64,000 bases of DNA from Streptomyces sp. M41(2017) (GCF_002078175.1 NZ_MWFK01000002.1:1426001-1490000), one strand, 5' to 3'; positions 25,781 to 35,036 are shown, counted from the first letter of the stretch. The notes: a model not told the origin generated them from the sequence alone. Made by a program: numbers and translations.

Positions 25781-26806
25781 ATGCGCATTGGTGTCCTCAC
25801 GTCCGGCGGCGACTGCCCCGGCCTGAACGCCGTCATCCGGTCCGTCGTACACCGTGCCGTCGTCGACCACGGCGACGAGGTCATCGGCTTCCGCGACGGC
25901 TGGAAGGGACTGCTGGAGTGCGACTACCTCAAGCTCGACCTCGACGCGGTGAGCGGCATCCTGGCTCGCGGCGGCACCATGCTCGGCTCCTCCCGGGTCC
26001 AGCCCGCGCATCTGCGTGACGGTGTGGAGCGCGCCCGCGGGCACGTCGAGGAGCTCGGGCTCGACGCGATCATCCCGATCGGCGGCGAGGGCACGCTCAA
26101 GGCCGCCCGGCTGCTGTCGGACGCCGGTCTGCCGATCGTCGGTGTGCCCAAGACCATCGACAACGACATCGCCGTCACGGACGTCACCTTCGGCTTCGAC
26201 ACGGCGGTCGGTGTGGCGACCGAGGCCCTCGACCGGCTGAAGACCACCGCCGAGTCGCACCAGCGTGTGCTGATCGTGGAGGTCATGGGCCGCCACACCG
26301 GCTGGATCGCGCTGCACTCCGGCATGGCGGCGGGCGCGCACGCCATCGTCGTACCGGAACGGCCCTTCGACATCGAGGAGCTGGCCGCGAAGGTCGGCGA
26401 ACGGTTCGCGGCCGGCAAGCGCTTCGCCATCGTCGTCGCCGCCGAGGGCGCCAAGCCCCGCGAGGGCTCCATGGAGTACGACGAGGGCGGCAAGGACGTC
26501 TACGGCCACGAGCGCTTCGCGGGTATCGCCCGGCAGCTCTCCATCGAGCTGGAGGAGCGGCTCGGCAAGGAGGCCCGGCCGGTCATCCTCGGACACGTGC
26601 AGCGCGGCGGCACGCCGACGGCGTACGACCGCGTCCTCGCGACCCGGTTCGGCTGGCACGCGGTGGAGGCCGTGCACCGCGGCGAGTTCGGGAACATGAC
26701 CGCGCTGCGCGGGACCGACATCGTGATGGTGTCGCTCGCGGAGGCGGTGGAGACCCTCAAGACGGTCCCCGACGAGCGCTACGCCGAGGCGGAGTGCGTG
26801 CTCTGA
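25781..26806 (+). CDS. pfkA: 6-phosphofructokinase
   Basis: Phosphorylates fructose-6-phosphate in glycolysis. The 341-aa protein has SGGDCPGLNAVIR (8-20), GGEGT (101-105) and PKTIDND with Lys124 and catalytic Asp127, then VEVMGRHTGWIA. Gly104 with Lys124 is the combination found in ATP-using actinobacterial enzymes; pyrophosphate enzymes have Asp104. GAGAAGG is 11 bases before the ATG. A perfect 13-bp inverted repeat sits in the leader. Terminator at 26821. Confidence 0.95.
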   Translation: MRIGVLTSGGDCPGLNAVIRSVVHRAVVDHGDEVIGFRDGWKGLLECDYLKLDLDAVSGILARGGTMLGSSRVQPAHLRDGVERARGHVEELGLDAIIPIGGEGTLKAARLLSDAGLPIVGVPKTIDNDIAVTDVTFGFDTAVGVATEALDRLKTTAESHQRVLIVEVMGRHTGWIALHSGMAAGAHAIVVPERPFDIEELAAKVGERFAAGKRFAIVVAAEGAKPREGSMEYDEGGKDVYGHERFAGIARQLSIELEERLGKEARPVILGHVQRGGTPTAYDRVLATRFGWHAVEAVHRGEFGNMTALRGTDIVMVSLAEAVETLKTVPDERYAEAECVL

Positions 26807-26820
26807 GACGTACCCGTCTG

Positions 26821-26858
26821 GAACTGCCCCCGGTCGCGAGTGCGGCCGGGGGCAGTTC
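26821..26858 (+). terminator. Terminator after pfkA
   Basis: GAACTGCCCCCGG (26821-26833) pairs with CCGGGGGCAGTTC (26846-26858), 12-base loop, followed by TAGTCT. Confidence 0.85.
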
Positions 26859-26945
26859 TAGTCTGGTGCGGACAGACAGCGCACAACCCTCCCGCAGTGC
26901 CGTAAAAGGGCCCTGGGAGGCACCCCCAGAAACAGGAGCCGGTGG

Positions 26946-27899
26946 ATGGATCACAGCGGGCACGGCATGACCATGGATCTGCCGCCGTTCACGCTGGGAC
27001 GGGGGCTCACATGGTCCACGGACCCGTTCTTCCTCGTCGCGTGTCTGCTCGGGCTCGCGCTGTACGGCTGGGGCGTGGTGCGACTCGCACGGCGCGGCGA
27101 CAGCTGGTCGTGGGGCCGGACCGTCTCCTTCGTCATCGGTGTGCTGACCGTCCTCCTCATGATGTGCACCCGCCTGAACGACTACGGCATGGTCATGTTC
27201 AGCGTGCACATGGTGCAGCACATGGTCATCAGCATGCTGTCGCCGATCCTGATCCTGCTCGGCGCTCCGATCACGCTGGCCCTGCGGGCGCTGCCGGTGG
27301 CGGCGAAGCGCGGCAGCAAGGGGCCGCGTGAACTGCTGCTGATGTTCCTCCACAGCCGGTTCATGCGGATCGTCACCCACCCCGCGTTCACCATCCCGCT
27401 GTTCATCGCGAGCCTGTACGCGCTGTACTTCTCCCCGATCTTCGACTTCCTGATGGGCTCCAGGACGGGCCACATCGCGATGATGTGCCACTTCCTCGCG
27501 GTCGGGCTGGTGTTCTTCTGGCCGATCATGGGCGTCGACCCCGGCCCGCACCGGCCGGGTTATCTGATGCGGATGCTGGAACTGTTCGCGGGCATGCCCT
27601 TCCACGCGTTCTTCGGCATCGCGCTGATGATGGCCTCGCAGCCGATGGTCGAGACGTACGAGAACCCGCCCGCCTCCCTCCGTATCGACGCGCTCGCCGA
27701 CCAGACCGCCGCGGGCGGCATCGCCTGGGCGTTCAGCGAGATCCCCTCCGTGCTCGTGCTGCTCGCCCTGCTCTTCCAGTGGTACGGCTCCGAGCAGCGG
27801 CAGGCCAAGCGCCAGGACCGGGCCGCGGACCGCGACGGTGACAAGGAGCTGGAGGCGTACAACGCCTATCTGGCCTCGCTCGACGCACGCGGTCGCTGA
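26946..27899 (+). CDS. CtaG-like cytochrome c oxidase assembly membrane protein
   Basis: 317-aa polytopic membrane protein of the caa3_CtaG (DUF1404-like) family, linked to copper delivery for haem-copper oxidase. The N-terminus MDHSGHGMTMD is His/Met-rich and may bind copper. About seven hydrophobic helices follow; conserved features include HMVQHMVISMLSPILILLGAP and HFLAVGLVFFWPIMGVDPGP. The C-terminal 40 residues are charged and cytoplasmic. It is a single gene after the pfkA terminator, about 115 bases before a small membrane gene. The copper role is from family knowledge. Confidence 0.88.
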   Translation: MDHSGHGMTMDLPPFTLGRGLTWSTDPFFLVACLLGLALYGWGVVRLARRGDSWSWGRTVSFVIGVLTVLLMMCTRLNDYGMVMFSVHMVQHMVISMLSPILILLGAPITLALRALPVAAKRGSKGPRELLLMFLHSRFMRIVTHPAFTIPLFIASLYALYFSPIFDFLMGSRTGHIAMMCHFLAVGLVFFWPIMGVDPGPHRPGYLMRMLELFAGMPFHAFFGIALMMASQPMVETYENPPASLRIDALADQTAAGGIAWAFSEIPSVLVLLALLFQWYGSEQRQAKRQDRAADRDGDKELEAYNAYLASLDARGR

Positions 27900-28013
27900 C
27901 CGGCGCCGGGCGCGGGACAGCCTCCCGCCCCTGGCGAACCGCGTCCCTCCGGGTGAAAATGGCACCGAAGGCCACGGTCCGCGCTGCGGACCCGCCTGGA
28001 GGAGGGTGTCGCG

Positions 28014-28169
28014 ATGCCCGGTACGACGAAGACGATGGGGGTGCTCACCGTGGGCGGGCTCGTCATGGTGACGGCCTACACGGTGGCACTGGGCAGCAAC
28101 GGCTGGCTGTGGTTCGGCTGGGTCGTGCTCGGTCTGATCACGCTGGGGATGGTGGTCTCCCACGCCTGA
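28014..28169 (+). CDS. Small two-helix membrane protein, unknown function
   Basis: 51-aa reading frame with a strong ribosome site (GGAGGAGGG, 7-15 bases before ATG). It begins MPGTTKTMGVLTVGGLVMV and ends GMVVSHA; two hydrophobic helices flank a short GSNGWLW turn. The downstream position in the same orientation suggests possible co-expression with the CtaG-like protein. No function is known. Confidence 0.75.
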   Translation: MPGTTKTMGVLTVGGLVMVTAYTVALGSNGWLWFGWVVLGLITLGMVVSHA

Positions 28170-28205
28170 CCCCGGCGCGGCGCGCCCGGCCCCCGTGCGA
28201 ACCGG

Positions 28206-29411
28206 TCACTGCCGGGCGCGCCGGGCCGCCGAGTGGACGCCCGGCTGGTACTTGGGCAGCCTCGCGGTGATCTTCATGCCCGCGCCCTCGGCGGTCTCGA
28301 TGACCAGGCCGTGGTCGTCGCCGTAGACCTGCCGCAGCCGCTCGTCGACGTTGGAGAGGCCGATCCCGCCGGAGGGCCCGACCTCGCCGGACAGGATGCG
28401 GCGCAACCGGTCGGGGTCCATGCCGACCCCGTTGTCCTCGATGACGACGAGGGCCTCGGCTCCCGCGTCCTGGGCCGTGATGCTGATGTGGCTCTTGTCG
28501 GTCTTGCCCTCCAGACCGTGTTTGACGGCGTTCTCCACCAGTGGCTGGAGACAGAGGAAGGGCAGCGCCACCGGCAGCACCTCGGGTGCGATCTGCAGGG
28601 TGACGGAGAGCCGCTCGCCGAAGCGGGCCCGGACGAGCGCCAGGTAGTGGTCGATGGCGTGGAGTTCGTCCGCGAGCGTGGTGAAGTCGCCGTGCCGGCG
28701 GAACGAGTAGCGGGTGAAGTCGGCGAACTCCAGGAGCAGCTCGCGGGCGCGCTCCGGGTCGGTGCGCACGAACGAGGCGATCACCGCGAGCGAGTTGAAG
28801 ATGAAGTGCGGTGATATCTGGGCGCGCAGGGCCCTGATCTCGGCCTCGATGAGCCGGGTCCGGGACTGGTCGAGGTCGGCCAGCTCCAGCTGGACGGAGA
28901 CCCAGCGCGCGACCTCGCCGGCCGCGCGCACGAGGACGGCCGACTCGCGGGGCGCGCAGACGACCAGCGCTCCGTGCACCCGTTCCTCGACGGTGAGCGG
29001 AGCGACGACGGCCCAGCGGAGCGTGCAGGCGGGTTCCTCGCAGTGCAGCCGGAAGGCCTCGCCGCGGCCGGTGTCCAGCGGGCCGCCGAGCCGTTCCATG
29101 ATCTCGGCGCGGTGGTGGGAACCGACGCCGTCCCAGGCGAGCACCGTCTCCTGGTCGGTGAGGCAGAGCGCGTCGGTGCCGAGCAGGGTGCGCAGCCGTC
29201 GCGCGGAGCGGCGGGCCGTCTCCTCCGTGAGACCGGCGCGCAGCGGCGGCGCGGCGAGCGAGGCGGTGTGCAGGGTCTGGAAGGTGGCGTGCTCGACGGG
29301 CGTGCCGAGGCCGCCGAGGTTCTGCGGCCGGGCGGTGCGTCTGCCGAGCCAGAACCCCGCGGCGAGGAGCGGCAGCGCCGCGACGCAGAGGCCGGCGAGG
29401 AACCCGCTCAC
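28206..29411 (-). CDS. LytS/YehU-type sensor histidine kinase
   Basis: 401-aa kinase. One N-terminal membrane helix (about 4-22) is followed by a GAF-like sensor region (about 60-170), the His_kinase domain with phospho-acceptor His202 in ISPHFIFNSL, and an HATPase domain (LQPLVENAVKHGL, VIEDNGVGM, GIGLSNVDERL). GTG 29411 overlaps the symporter stop (GTGA). The sensor is mostly cytoplasmic, so it may read an internal signal or the symporter itself, as in the E. coli BtsS/BtsR and YpdA/YpdB pairs; that is inference. The LytTR regulator is the first gene of the operon. Confidence 0.93.
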   Translation of the reverse strand: MSGFLAGLCVAALPLLAAGFWLGRRTARPQNLGGLGTPVEHATFQTLHTASLAAPPLRAGLTEETARRSARRLRTLLGTDALCLTDQETVLAWDGVGSHHRAEIMERLGGPLDTGRGEAFRLHCEEPACTLRWAVVAPLTVEERVHGALVVCAPRESAVLVRAAGEVARWVSVQLELADLDQSRTRLIEAEIRALRAQISPHFIFNSLAVIASFVRTDPERARELLLEFADFTRYSFRRHGDFTTLADELHAIDHYLALVRARFGERLSVTLQIAPEVLPVALPFLCLQPLVENAVKHGLEGKTDKSHISITAQDAGAEALVVIEDNGVGMDPDRLRRILSGEVGPSGGIGLSNVDERLRQVYGDDHGLVIETAEGAGMKITARLPKYQPGVHSAARRARQ

Positions 29412-31120
29412 CGTCCCGCCGCCTCGGTGAGTTCCTCCGGGAGGTGGAAGCGGGCGAGGATGGCGGCCGTCCCCGCCGGTACGCGGGCGGCGGTGGCCAG
29501 GGACACGAGCACCATGGTGACGAAGCCGAGCGGCACGGACCAGAGGGCCGGCCAGGCGAGCAGGGCGTGCAGCGAGCCGGAGCGCGGATAGCCGGCCATG
29601 GTGGCGCCGACGGCGACGAGGGCGGCGCCGCCGCCGACGAGCATCCCGGCGGCGGCGCCGGGCGGGGTGAGCCGCCGCCACCAGATGCCGAGGACGAGGA
29701 GCGGGCAGAACGAGGACGCGGACACGGCGAACGCGAGGCCGACCGCGTCGGCGACGGGCAGCCCGCCGACCAGCACGCTCGCGGCGAGCGGGACGGCCAT
29801 CGCGAGGACGGTGCCCAGCCGGAAGTGCCGTACCCCGCGCGAGGGCAGCACGTCCTGGGTGAGCACCCCGGCGACCGCCATCGTCAGTCCGGAGGCCGTG
29901 GACAGGAACGCGGCGAAGGCTCCGCCCGCGACGAGGGCGCCCAGCAGGTTCCCGCCGGCTCCGCCGAGCATCCGGTCGGGCAGCAGGAGTACCGCGGCGT
30001 CCGCGTCGCCGCTGAGGCTGAGTTCGGGGGTGTACAGCCGGCCGAGCGCTCCGTAGACGGGCGGCAGCAGGTAGAAGGCGCCGATGAGGCCGAGCACGGC
30101 GACGGTGGTGCGGCGCGCGGCGACCCCGTGCGGGCTCGTGTAGAAGCGGACGACGACGTGGGGCAGGCCCATGGTGCCGAGGAAGGTGGCGAGGATCAGT
30201 CCGTACGTCGCGTAGAGGGGGCGTTCCTCACGTCCGGCCGCGAGCGAGGTCGACATCCCGCCGTTGCTGCCGCGGTCGGCCGCGGGGACCGGGGCGCCGC
30301 GGTCGAAGGTCAGCCGGGTGCCGCGCTCGACGTGGTGGGTGCCGGCCGGGAGGCGAAGGCGTGTGGCGTCGTGGCGGTGGCCGTCCACGGTGCCGGTCGC
30401 GGTGACGGTGAGCGGCCGGGACAGGTTCAGGTCGACGGTGTCGTCGATCCGGACGAGGCGCTGCTCGCGGAAGGCCGGCGGCTCGTCGAAGGCGTGGCGG
30501 GGCGCGCCGTGGGCCTGCCAGGCGAGGACGAGGAAGAGCGCGGGGACGAGCAGGGCGGTGAGCTTGAGCCAGTACTGGAAGGCCTGCACGAAGGTGATGC
30601 TGCGCATGCCGCCCGCGGCGACGGTGGCGACCACGACGACGGCCACCAGGACGCCGCCGAACCAGTCGGGCGCGTCCGTCATCACGGCCAGCGTCAGTCC
30701 CGCGCCCTGGAGTTGGGGCAGCAGGTACAGCCAGCCGACGCCGACGACGAAGGCGCCGGCGAGCCGCCGCACCGCCTGCGATCCGAGGCGCGCCTCGGCG
30801 AAGTCGGGGAGCGTGTAGGCGCCGGAGCGGCGCAGCGGTGCCGCGACGAACAGGAGCAGGACGAGGTAGCCCGCGGTGTAGCCCACGGGGTACCAGAGCA
30901 TGTCGGGTCCCTGGACGAGGACCAGTCCGGCGATGCCGAGGAAGGAGGCGGCGGAGAGGTACTCGCCGCTGATCGCGGCGGCGTTGAGGCGGGGGCCGAC
31001 GGTGCGCGAGGCGACGTAGAAGTCGGAGGTGGTCCGGGAGATGCGCAGGCCGAAGGCGCCGACGAGGACGGTCGCGACGACGACGAGGGCGACCGCGGGG
31101 ACGGCGTAGTTCTGGTTCAC
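29408..31120 (-). CDS. Sodium:solute symporter (cation/acetate symporter-like)
   Basis: 570-aa SSS-family transporter with about 13 membrane helices. The ActP-like start TTSDFYVASRTVGPRLNAAAISGEYLSAASFLGIAG and the QGPDMLWYPVGYTAGYLVLLL segment are typical of acetate/pyruvate permeases. A polar loop of about 90 residues (about 215-305, with DDTVDLNLSRPLTV) is inserted after helix 6 and is also found in actinobacterial ActP relatives. GTG 31120 lies 3 bases after the DUF485 stop; the end overlaps the kinase gene. Confidence 0.93.
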   Translation of the reverse strand: MNQNYAVPAVALVVVATVLVGAFGLRISRTTSDFYVASRTVGPRLNAAAISGEYLSAASFLGIAGLVLVQGPDMLWYPVGYTAGYLVLLLFVAAPLRRSGAYTLPDFAEARLGSQAVRRLAGAFVVGVGWLYLLPQLQGAGLTLAVMTDAPDWFGGVLVAVVVVATVAAGGMRSITFVQAFQYWLKLTALLVPALFLVLAWQAHGAPRHAFDEPPAFREQRLVRIDDTVDLNLSRPLTVTATGTVDGHRHDATRLRLPAGTHHVERGTRLTFDRGAPVPAADRGSNGGMSTSLAAGREERPLYATYGLILATFLGTMGLPHVVVRFYTSPHGVAARRTTVAVLGLIGAFYLLPPVYGALGRLYTPELSLSGDADAAVLLLPDRMLGGAGGNLLGALVAGGAFAAFLSTASGLTMAVAGVLTQDVLPSRGVRHFRLGTVLAMAVPLAASVLVGGLPVADAVGLAFAVSASSFCPLLVLGIWWRRLTPPGAAAGMLVGGGAALVAVGATMAGYPRSGSLHALLAWPALWSVPLGFVTMVLVSLATAARVPAGTAAILARFHLPEELTEAAGR

Positions 31121-31123
31121 GGG

Positions 31124-31483
31124 TCAGCGGTCCTCGACGAGCCGCACGAAGTCGCGCTCGTTGCGTTCGGCGCGCCGGACGTACCAGCGGGCGAGCAGGA
31201 CCAGCGGCGGGTAGACGCAGAAGCCGAGGACGGCCCACTCCAGGCCGGCGCGGTCGGGCATCGCGGCGAAGAACAGCGGCAGCGGGGCGACGAGCAGGAC
31301 CAGGACGGTGAAGACGGCCAGCGCCACTCGGAGTTGACTGCGCATCAGGGATCGGACGTAGGTGTGGCCGAGGGTGGTCTGTTCGTCGATCTCGGTCCGT
31401 GGCCGGTAGTAGCCGGACGTCCGCCCGGCACGCCGGGGTGCTCCGGTGACGACCACGCGGCGTTCGGCGGGATCCTGCGGCAC
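31124..31483 (-). CDS. DUF485-like small membrane protein, symporter partner
   Basis: 119-aa protein with two membrane helices (about 53-73 and 82-98) and charged ends. Such DUF485 proteins precede ActP-type symporters in most bacteria (E. coli YjcH), which is the order here. The N-terminal 40 residues are polar and basic. GTG 31483 begins 10 bases after the response-regulator stop. The exact role is unknown; it is presumed to be an accessory subunit. Confidence 0.85.
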   Translation of the reverse strand: MPQDPAERRVVVTGAPRRAGRTSGYYRPRTEIDEQTTLGHTYVRSLMRSQLRVALAVFTVLVLLVAPLPLFFAAMPDRAGLEWAVLGFCVYPPLVLLARWYVRRAERNERDFVRLVEDR

Positions 31484-31493
31484 GCCGTCCCCC

Positions 31494-32249
31494 TCAGCTC
31501 GTGGTCCGGCGCAGCAGCAGATCGCGCAGTTGTCGCGCGTGGCGGCGGCTGACCTGGAGTTCGACGGAGTCGACGAGGACGCTGACGGTGCCCGCGTCCA
31601 GGCGGAGTTCGGCTATGTGGCGCAGGGCGACGAGGTGGCGGCGGTGGATGCGGACGAAGCCGCGGGAGCGCCAGCGCTCTTCGAGGGTGGACAACGGGAT
31701 GCGCACCAGGTGGCTGCCCTGCGCGGTGTGCAGCCGGGCGTAGTCGCCGTGGGCCTCGACGTGGGTGATGTCGTCGACGGCCACGAAGCGGGTGACGCCG
31801 CCGAGTTCGACGGACAGATGGTCGGGGTCGGGTTCGTGGACGGGGATCCGCGGTGCGGTGTCGCGGAGTTGGGCCACCCGGCGGATCGCCTCGGCGAGCC
31901 GCTCGCGCCGTACGGGCTTGAGGACGTAGTCGACGGCCTTGAGGTCGAAGGCCTGGACGGCGAAGCCCTCGTGGGCGGTGACGAACACGACGAGCGGCGG
32001 TTGCGCGAACCCGCCGAGCAGCCGGGCGAGGTCGAGTCCGTCGAGGCCCGGCATGTGGATGTCGAGGAAGACGACGTCGATCGCCTCGGGGCCGCCCGGA
32101 CCGGACTCCAGGGCGCGGTTGATGCGGCGCAGCGCCTCGGTCGCGTCGCCGGCTCCCTCGGCGCTGCCGATCCGGGGATCGGCGTTGAGGAGGTACAGGA
32201 GTTCCTCCAGGGAGGGTTGTTCGTCGTCGACGGCGAGGGCGCGCAGCAT
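31494..32249 (-). CDS. LytTR-family response regulator
   Basis: 251-aa regulator. The receiver domain has acidic pocket Asp8/Asp9, phospho-acceptor Asp63 in VVFLDIHMPGLDG, Thr in VFVTAHE and Lys in DYVLKPVRRERL. The LytTR DNA-binding domain (about 145-245) has VDDITHVEAHGDYARLHTAQG and FVRIHRRHLVALRHI. First gene of a four-gene unit: regulator, DUF485, symporter, kinase. It probably controls the operon in response to the symporter substrate. Confidence 0.93.
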   Translation of the reverse strand: MLRALAVDDEQPSLEELLYLLNADPRIGSAEGAGDATEALRRINRALESGPGGPEAIDVVFLDIHMPGLDGLDLARLLGGFAQPPLVVFVTAHEGFAVQAFDLKAVDYVLKPVRRERLAEAIRRVAQLRDTAPRIPVHEPDPDHLSVELGGVTRFVAVDDITHVEAHGDYARLHTAQGSHLVRIPLSTLEERWRSRGFVRIHRRHLVALRHIAELRLDAGTVSVLVDSVELQVSRRHARQLRDLLLRRTTS

Positions 32250-32347
32250 GAGAGTGGAGTGTAGGAGCGATTCACGCGGCTGGACACGTGCCGGACAGGG
32301 CCGTCGTACCCGGCGGGGTGGTGCCCGCCGCTGGATACAGTGCCGCC

Positions 32348-32851
32348 ATGAACAGCAAGCCCGCGATGTTCGACGAGCTCGACCGCAAGATCATCACCGC
32401 TCTGATGGCCAACGCCCGGACGAGTTTCGCGGAGATCGGCGCGGCGATCGGGCTGTCCGCCACGGCGGTCAAGCGACGCGTGGACCGGCTGCGCGAGACG
32501 GGCGTGATCACCGGGTTCACCGCCACGGTGAAACCGGTCGCGCTCGGCTGGCGCACGGAGGCGTACGTCGAGGTGTACTGCGAGGGGGCGGCCCCGCCGC
32601 GGCGGCTCGCCGAGGTGGTGCGCAACCATCCGGAGATCACCGCGGCGATGACGGTGACCGGGGGCGCGGACGCGCTGCTGCACGTGCGGGCGGTGGACGT
32701 GGAGCACTTCGAGGAGGTGCTGGAGCGCATCCGGGTGGAACCGTTCATCCGGAAGACGATCAGCTACATGGTGCTGTCCCACCTGCTGCCCGAGGCTCCG
32801 GAGGCGGGGGCGACCCACGCGGCCCCCGACGACGCAGGAAACGTGCGCTGA
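32348..32851 (+). CDS. Lrp/AsnC-family regulator
   Basis: 167-aa feast/famine regulator. The N-terminal winged helix-turn-helix has FDELDRKIITALMANARTSFAEIGAAIGLSATAVKRRVDRLRETGVI; the C-terminal RAM domain has VTGGADALLHVRAVDVEHFEEVLERIRVEP. ATG 32348 has no Shine-Dalgarno; TACAGT ends 6 bases upstream, so translation may be leaderless. It lies 125 bases before the DDAH-rocD operon in the same direction and is the obvious candidate arginine/ornithine regulator. Confidence 0.92.
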   Translation: MNSKPAMFDELDRKIITALMANARTSFAEIGAAIGLSATAVKRRVDRLRETGVITGFTATVKPVALGWRTEAYVEVYCEGAAPPRRLAEVVRNHPEITAAMTVTGGADALLHVRAVDVEHFEEVLERIRVEPFIRKTISYMVLSHLLPEAPEAGATHAAPDDAGNVR

Positions 32852-32976
32852 CCCAGTCGATCACGCAGCGATGGTGCGCGTACACGCAGCTCTCATCGCT
32901 TGTCGCCCGTATCCCCCGTTTCCTACCGTTGAGGTATCCACCCAGCCGACACCGCAGGAAGCGGAGGGACCCCTCT

Positions 32977-33789
32977 GTGCCCGACAGCCGTGTGCCGCGC
33001 CCCCGGCGCTTTCTCGTCTGCGAACCCAGACACTTCGCCGTTCAGTACGCGATCAATCCCTGGATGCATCCCGACACCCCCGTGGATGTGGATCTCGCGC
33101 GCGACCAGTGGAAGGCGCTGATCAGCGCCTACCGCGCGCACGGCCACTCCGTGGACTCCGTCGAGCCGGTCGTCGGCCTGCCCGACATGGTCTTCGCGGC
33201 GAACTCCGCGCTCGTCATCGCGGGCCGGGTCTTCGGCTCGTACTTCCACGCGCCGGAGCGGCGCCCCGAGTCCACCGCCTACGACACCTGGTTCAAGACG
33301 GCCGGGTTCGACGTCCACCGTCCCGAGGCGGTCTGCGAGGGCGAGGGCGACCTCGTCCCGACCCGCCACTACGTCCTGGCGGGCACCGGCTTCCGTACGA
33401 CGCCCGAGGCCCATCGCGAGGTCCAGGAGTTCTTCGGCGTCCCGGTGATCACGCTGCGTCTGACGGACCCGCGGTTCTACCACCTGGACACCGCGCTGTT
33501 CGTCCTGGACGACGAGAACATCGCCTACTACCCGGAGGCCTTCTCGCCGGGCAGCCGCGAGGTGCTGGCCCGGCTGTTCCCGGACGCGGTGGTGGCGACC
33601 CGCGAGGACGCCTTCGCCTTCGGCCTCAACTCCGTGTCCGACGGCCGCCACGTCTTCATCGCCCCGCGCGCCGAGGCCCTGGCCGGTCAGCTCGACCGGC
33701 ACGGCTACGTTCCCGTCCCCGTCGACCTCTCGGAGTTCCAGAAGGCCGGCGGCGGCATCAAGTGCTGCACTCAGGAGATCCGTTCATGA
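32977..33789 (+). CDS. ddaH: Dimethylarginine dimethylaminohydrolase-like amidinohydrolase
   Basis: 270-aa pentein-fold enzyme. Catalytic Cys263 or Cys264 lies in GGGIKCCTQEI, catalytic His169 in FYHLDTAL, and the acidic pair in CEGEGDLV (about 120-127). Members convert methylarginine (or arginine) to citrulline plus amine; which substrate applies cannot be told from this sequence. GTG 32977 has GGAGGG 9 bases upstream. It overlaps rocD by ATGA, which ties it to ornithine/arginine breakdown. Confidence 0.88.
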   Translation: MPDSRVPRPRRFLVCEPRHFAVQYAINPWMHPDTPVDVDLARDQWKALISAYRAHGHSVDSVEPVVGLPDMVFAANSALVIAGRVFGSYFHAPERRPESTAYDTWFKTAGFDVHRPEAVCEGEGDLVPTRHYVLAGTGFRTTPEAHREVQEFFGVPVITLRLTDPRFYHLDTALFVLDDENIAYYPEAFSPGSREVLARLFPDAVVATREDAFAFGLNSVSDGRHVFIAPRAEALAGQLDRHGYVPVPVDLSEFQKAGGGIKCCTQEIRS

Positions 33790-35036
33790 CCGCTCCCGCC
33801 CGTGTGAGTACCCCCGCCGTCGACGGTACGCGCGGCTCCGCCGAACTGATCCGTGCCGAGGCGCCCGTCCTGGCGCACAACTACCACCCGCTGCCCGTGG
33901 TCGTCGCGCACGCCGAGGGCGCCTGGGTCGAGGACGTCGAGGGCCGTCGCTACCTCGACATGCTGGCCGGCTACTCCGCCCTCAACTTCGGTCACCGCAA
34001 TCCGGTGCTGATCGAGGCGGCGCACCGCCAGCTCGACCGGCTCACCCTCACCTCACGGGCGTTCCACAACGACCGGCTGGCCGGATTCGCCGAGTCACTG
34101 GCCGAGTTGACCGGCCAGGACATGGTGCTGCCGATGAACACCGGCGCGGAGGCGGTGGAGAGCGCCATCAAGCTGGCGCGCAAGTGGGCGTACGAGGTGA
34201 AGGGTGTCGAGCCCGGCCGCGCCACGATCGTGGTGGCCGCGGACAACTTCCACGGCCGGACGACCACCATCGTCAGCTTCTCGACGGACGAGACGGCGCG
34301 GGCCGGCTTCGGTCCCTTCACGCCCGGTTTCCGGGTCGTGCCGTACAACGACCTGGCCGCGCTGGAGGCGGCGATCGACGAGACCACCGCCGCGGTCCTG
34401 ATCGAACCCATCCAGGGCGAGGCCGGTGTGGTCATCCCGGACGACGGCTATCTCGCCGGTGTCCGCGACCTCACGCGCCGGACCGACTGCCTCTTCATCG
34501 CGGACGAGATCCAGTCGGGCCTCGGCCGCACGGGGACCACCCTGGCGGTGGACCACGAATCCGTCGTCCCTGACCTGGTGCTGCTCGGCAAGGCCCTGGG
34601 CGGCGGCATCGTGCCCGTCTCCGCGGTCGTCGGGCGCCGGGACGTCATGGAGGTGCTGCGGCCCGGCGAGCACGGCTCCACGTTCGGCGGCAACCCGCTC
34701 GCCGCCGCGGTCGGCTCCGCGGTGGTCGGCCTGCTGAGGACCGGGGCACACCAGCGCCGGGCGGCCGCGCTGGGCGTCCTCCTGCGGGACGGTCTGACGA
34801 CGCTGGTGGGCCGGGGGGTCGTCGGCTTCCGCTCGCGCGGTCTGTGGGCGGGCGTCGACATCGACCCGTCCATCGGCACGGGCCGTGAGATCAGCCAGGC
34901 GCTGATGGGCGAGGGGATCCTCGTGAAGGACACCCACGGCTCGACCATCCGTCTGGCACCGCCTCTCACCATCACGGAGGACGAACTCGGGACGGCTCTC
35001 GGGGCTCTGGAGAAGGTACTGACGCAAGGGGTCTGA
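33786..35036 (+). CDS. rocD: Ornithine aminotransferase
   Basis: 416-aa class-III PLP aminotransferase converting ornithine to glutamate semialdehyde. PLP Lys269 is in LLGKALGGG, Asp240 in LFIADEIQSGLGRTG; NTGAEAVESAIKLARKW and FHGRTTTIVSFS are characteristic of ornithine aminotransferases. It is translationally coupled to the DDAH-like enzyme and lies downstream of the Lrp regulator, which makes an arginine/ornithine catabolic module. Confidence 0.95.
   Translation: MTAPARVSTPAVDGTRGSAELIRAEAPVLAHNYHPLPVVVAHAEGAWVEDVEGRRYLDMLAGYSALNFGHRNPVLIEAAHRQLDRLTLTSRAFHNDRLAGFAESLAELTGQDMVLPMNTGAEAVESAIKLARKWAYEVKGVEPGRATIVVAADNFHGRTTTIVSFSTDETARAGFGPFTPGFRVVPYNDLAALEAAIDETTAAVLIEPIQGEAGVVIPDDGYLAGVRDLTRRTDCLFIADEIQSGLGRTGTTLAVDHESVVPDLVLLGKALGGGIVPVSAVVGRRDVMEVLRPGEHGSTFGGNPLAAAVGSAVVGLLRTGAHQRRAAALGVLLRDGLTTLVGRGVVGFRSRGLWAGVDIDPSIGTGREISQALMGEGILVKDTHGSTIRLAPPLTITEDELGTALGALEKVLTQGV

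Noticed and set aside
25781..26806. Pyrophosphate-dependent phosphofructokinase
   Set aside because: Position 104 is Gly (GGEGT), not Asp, so ATP is the likely donor despite Lys124.
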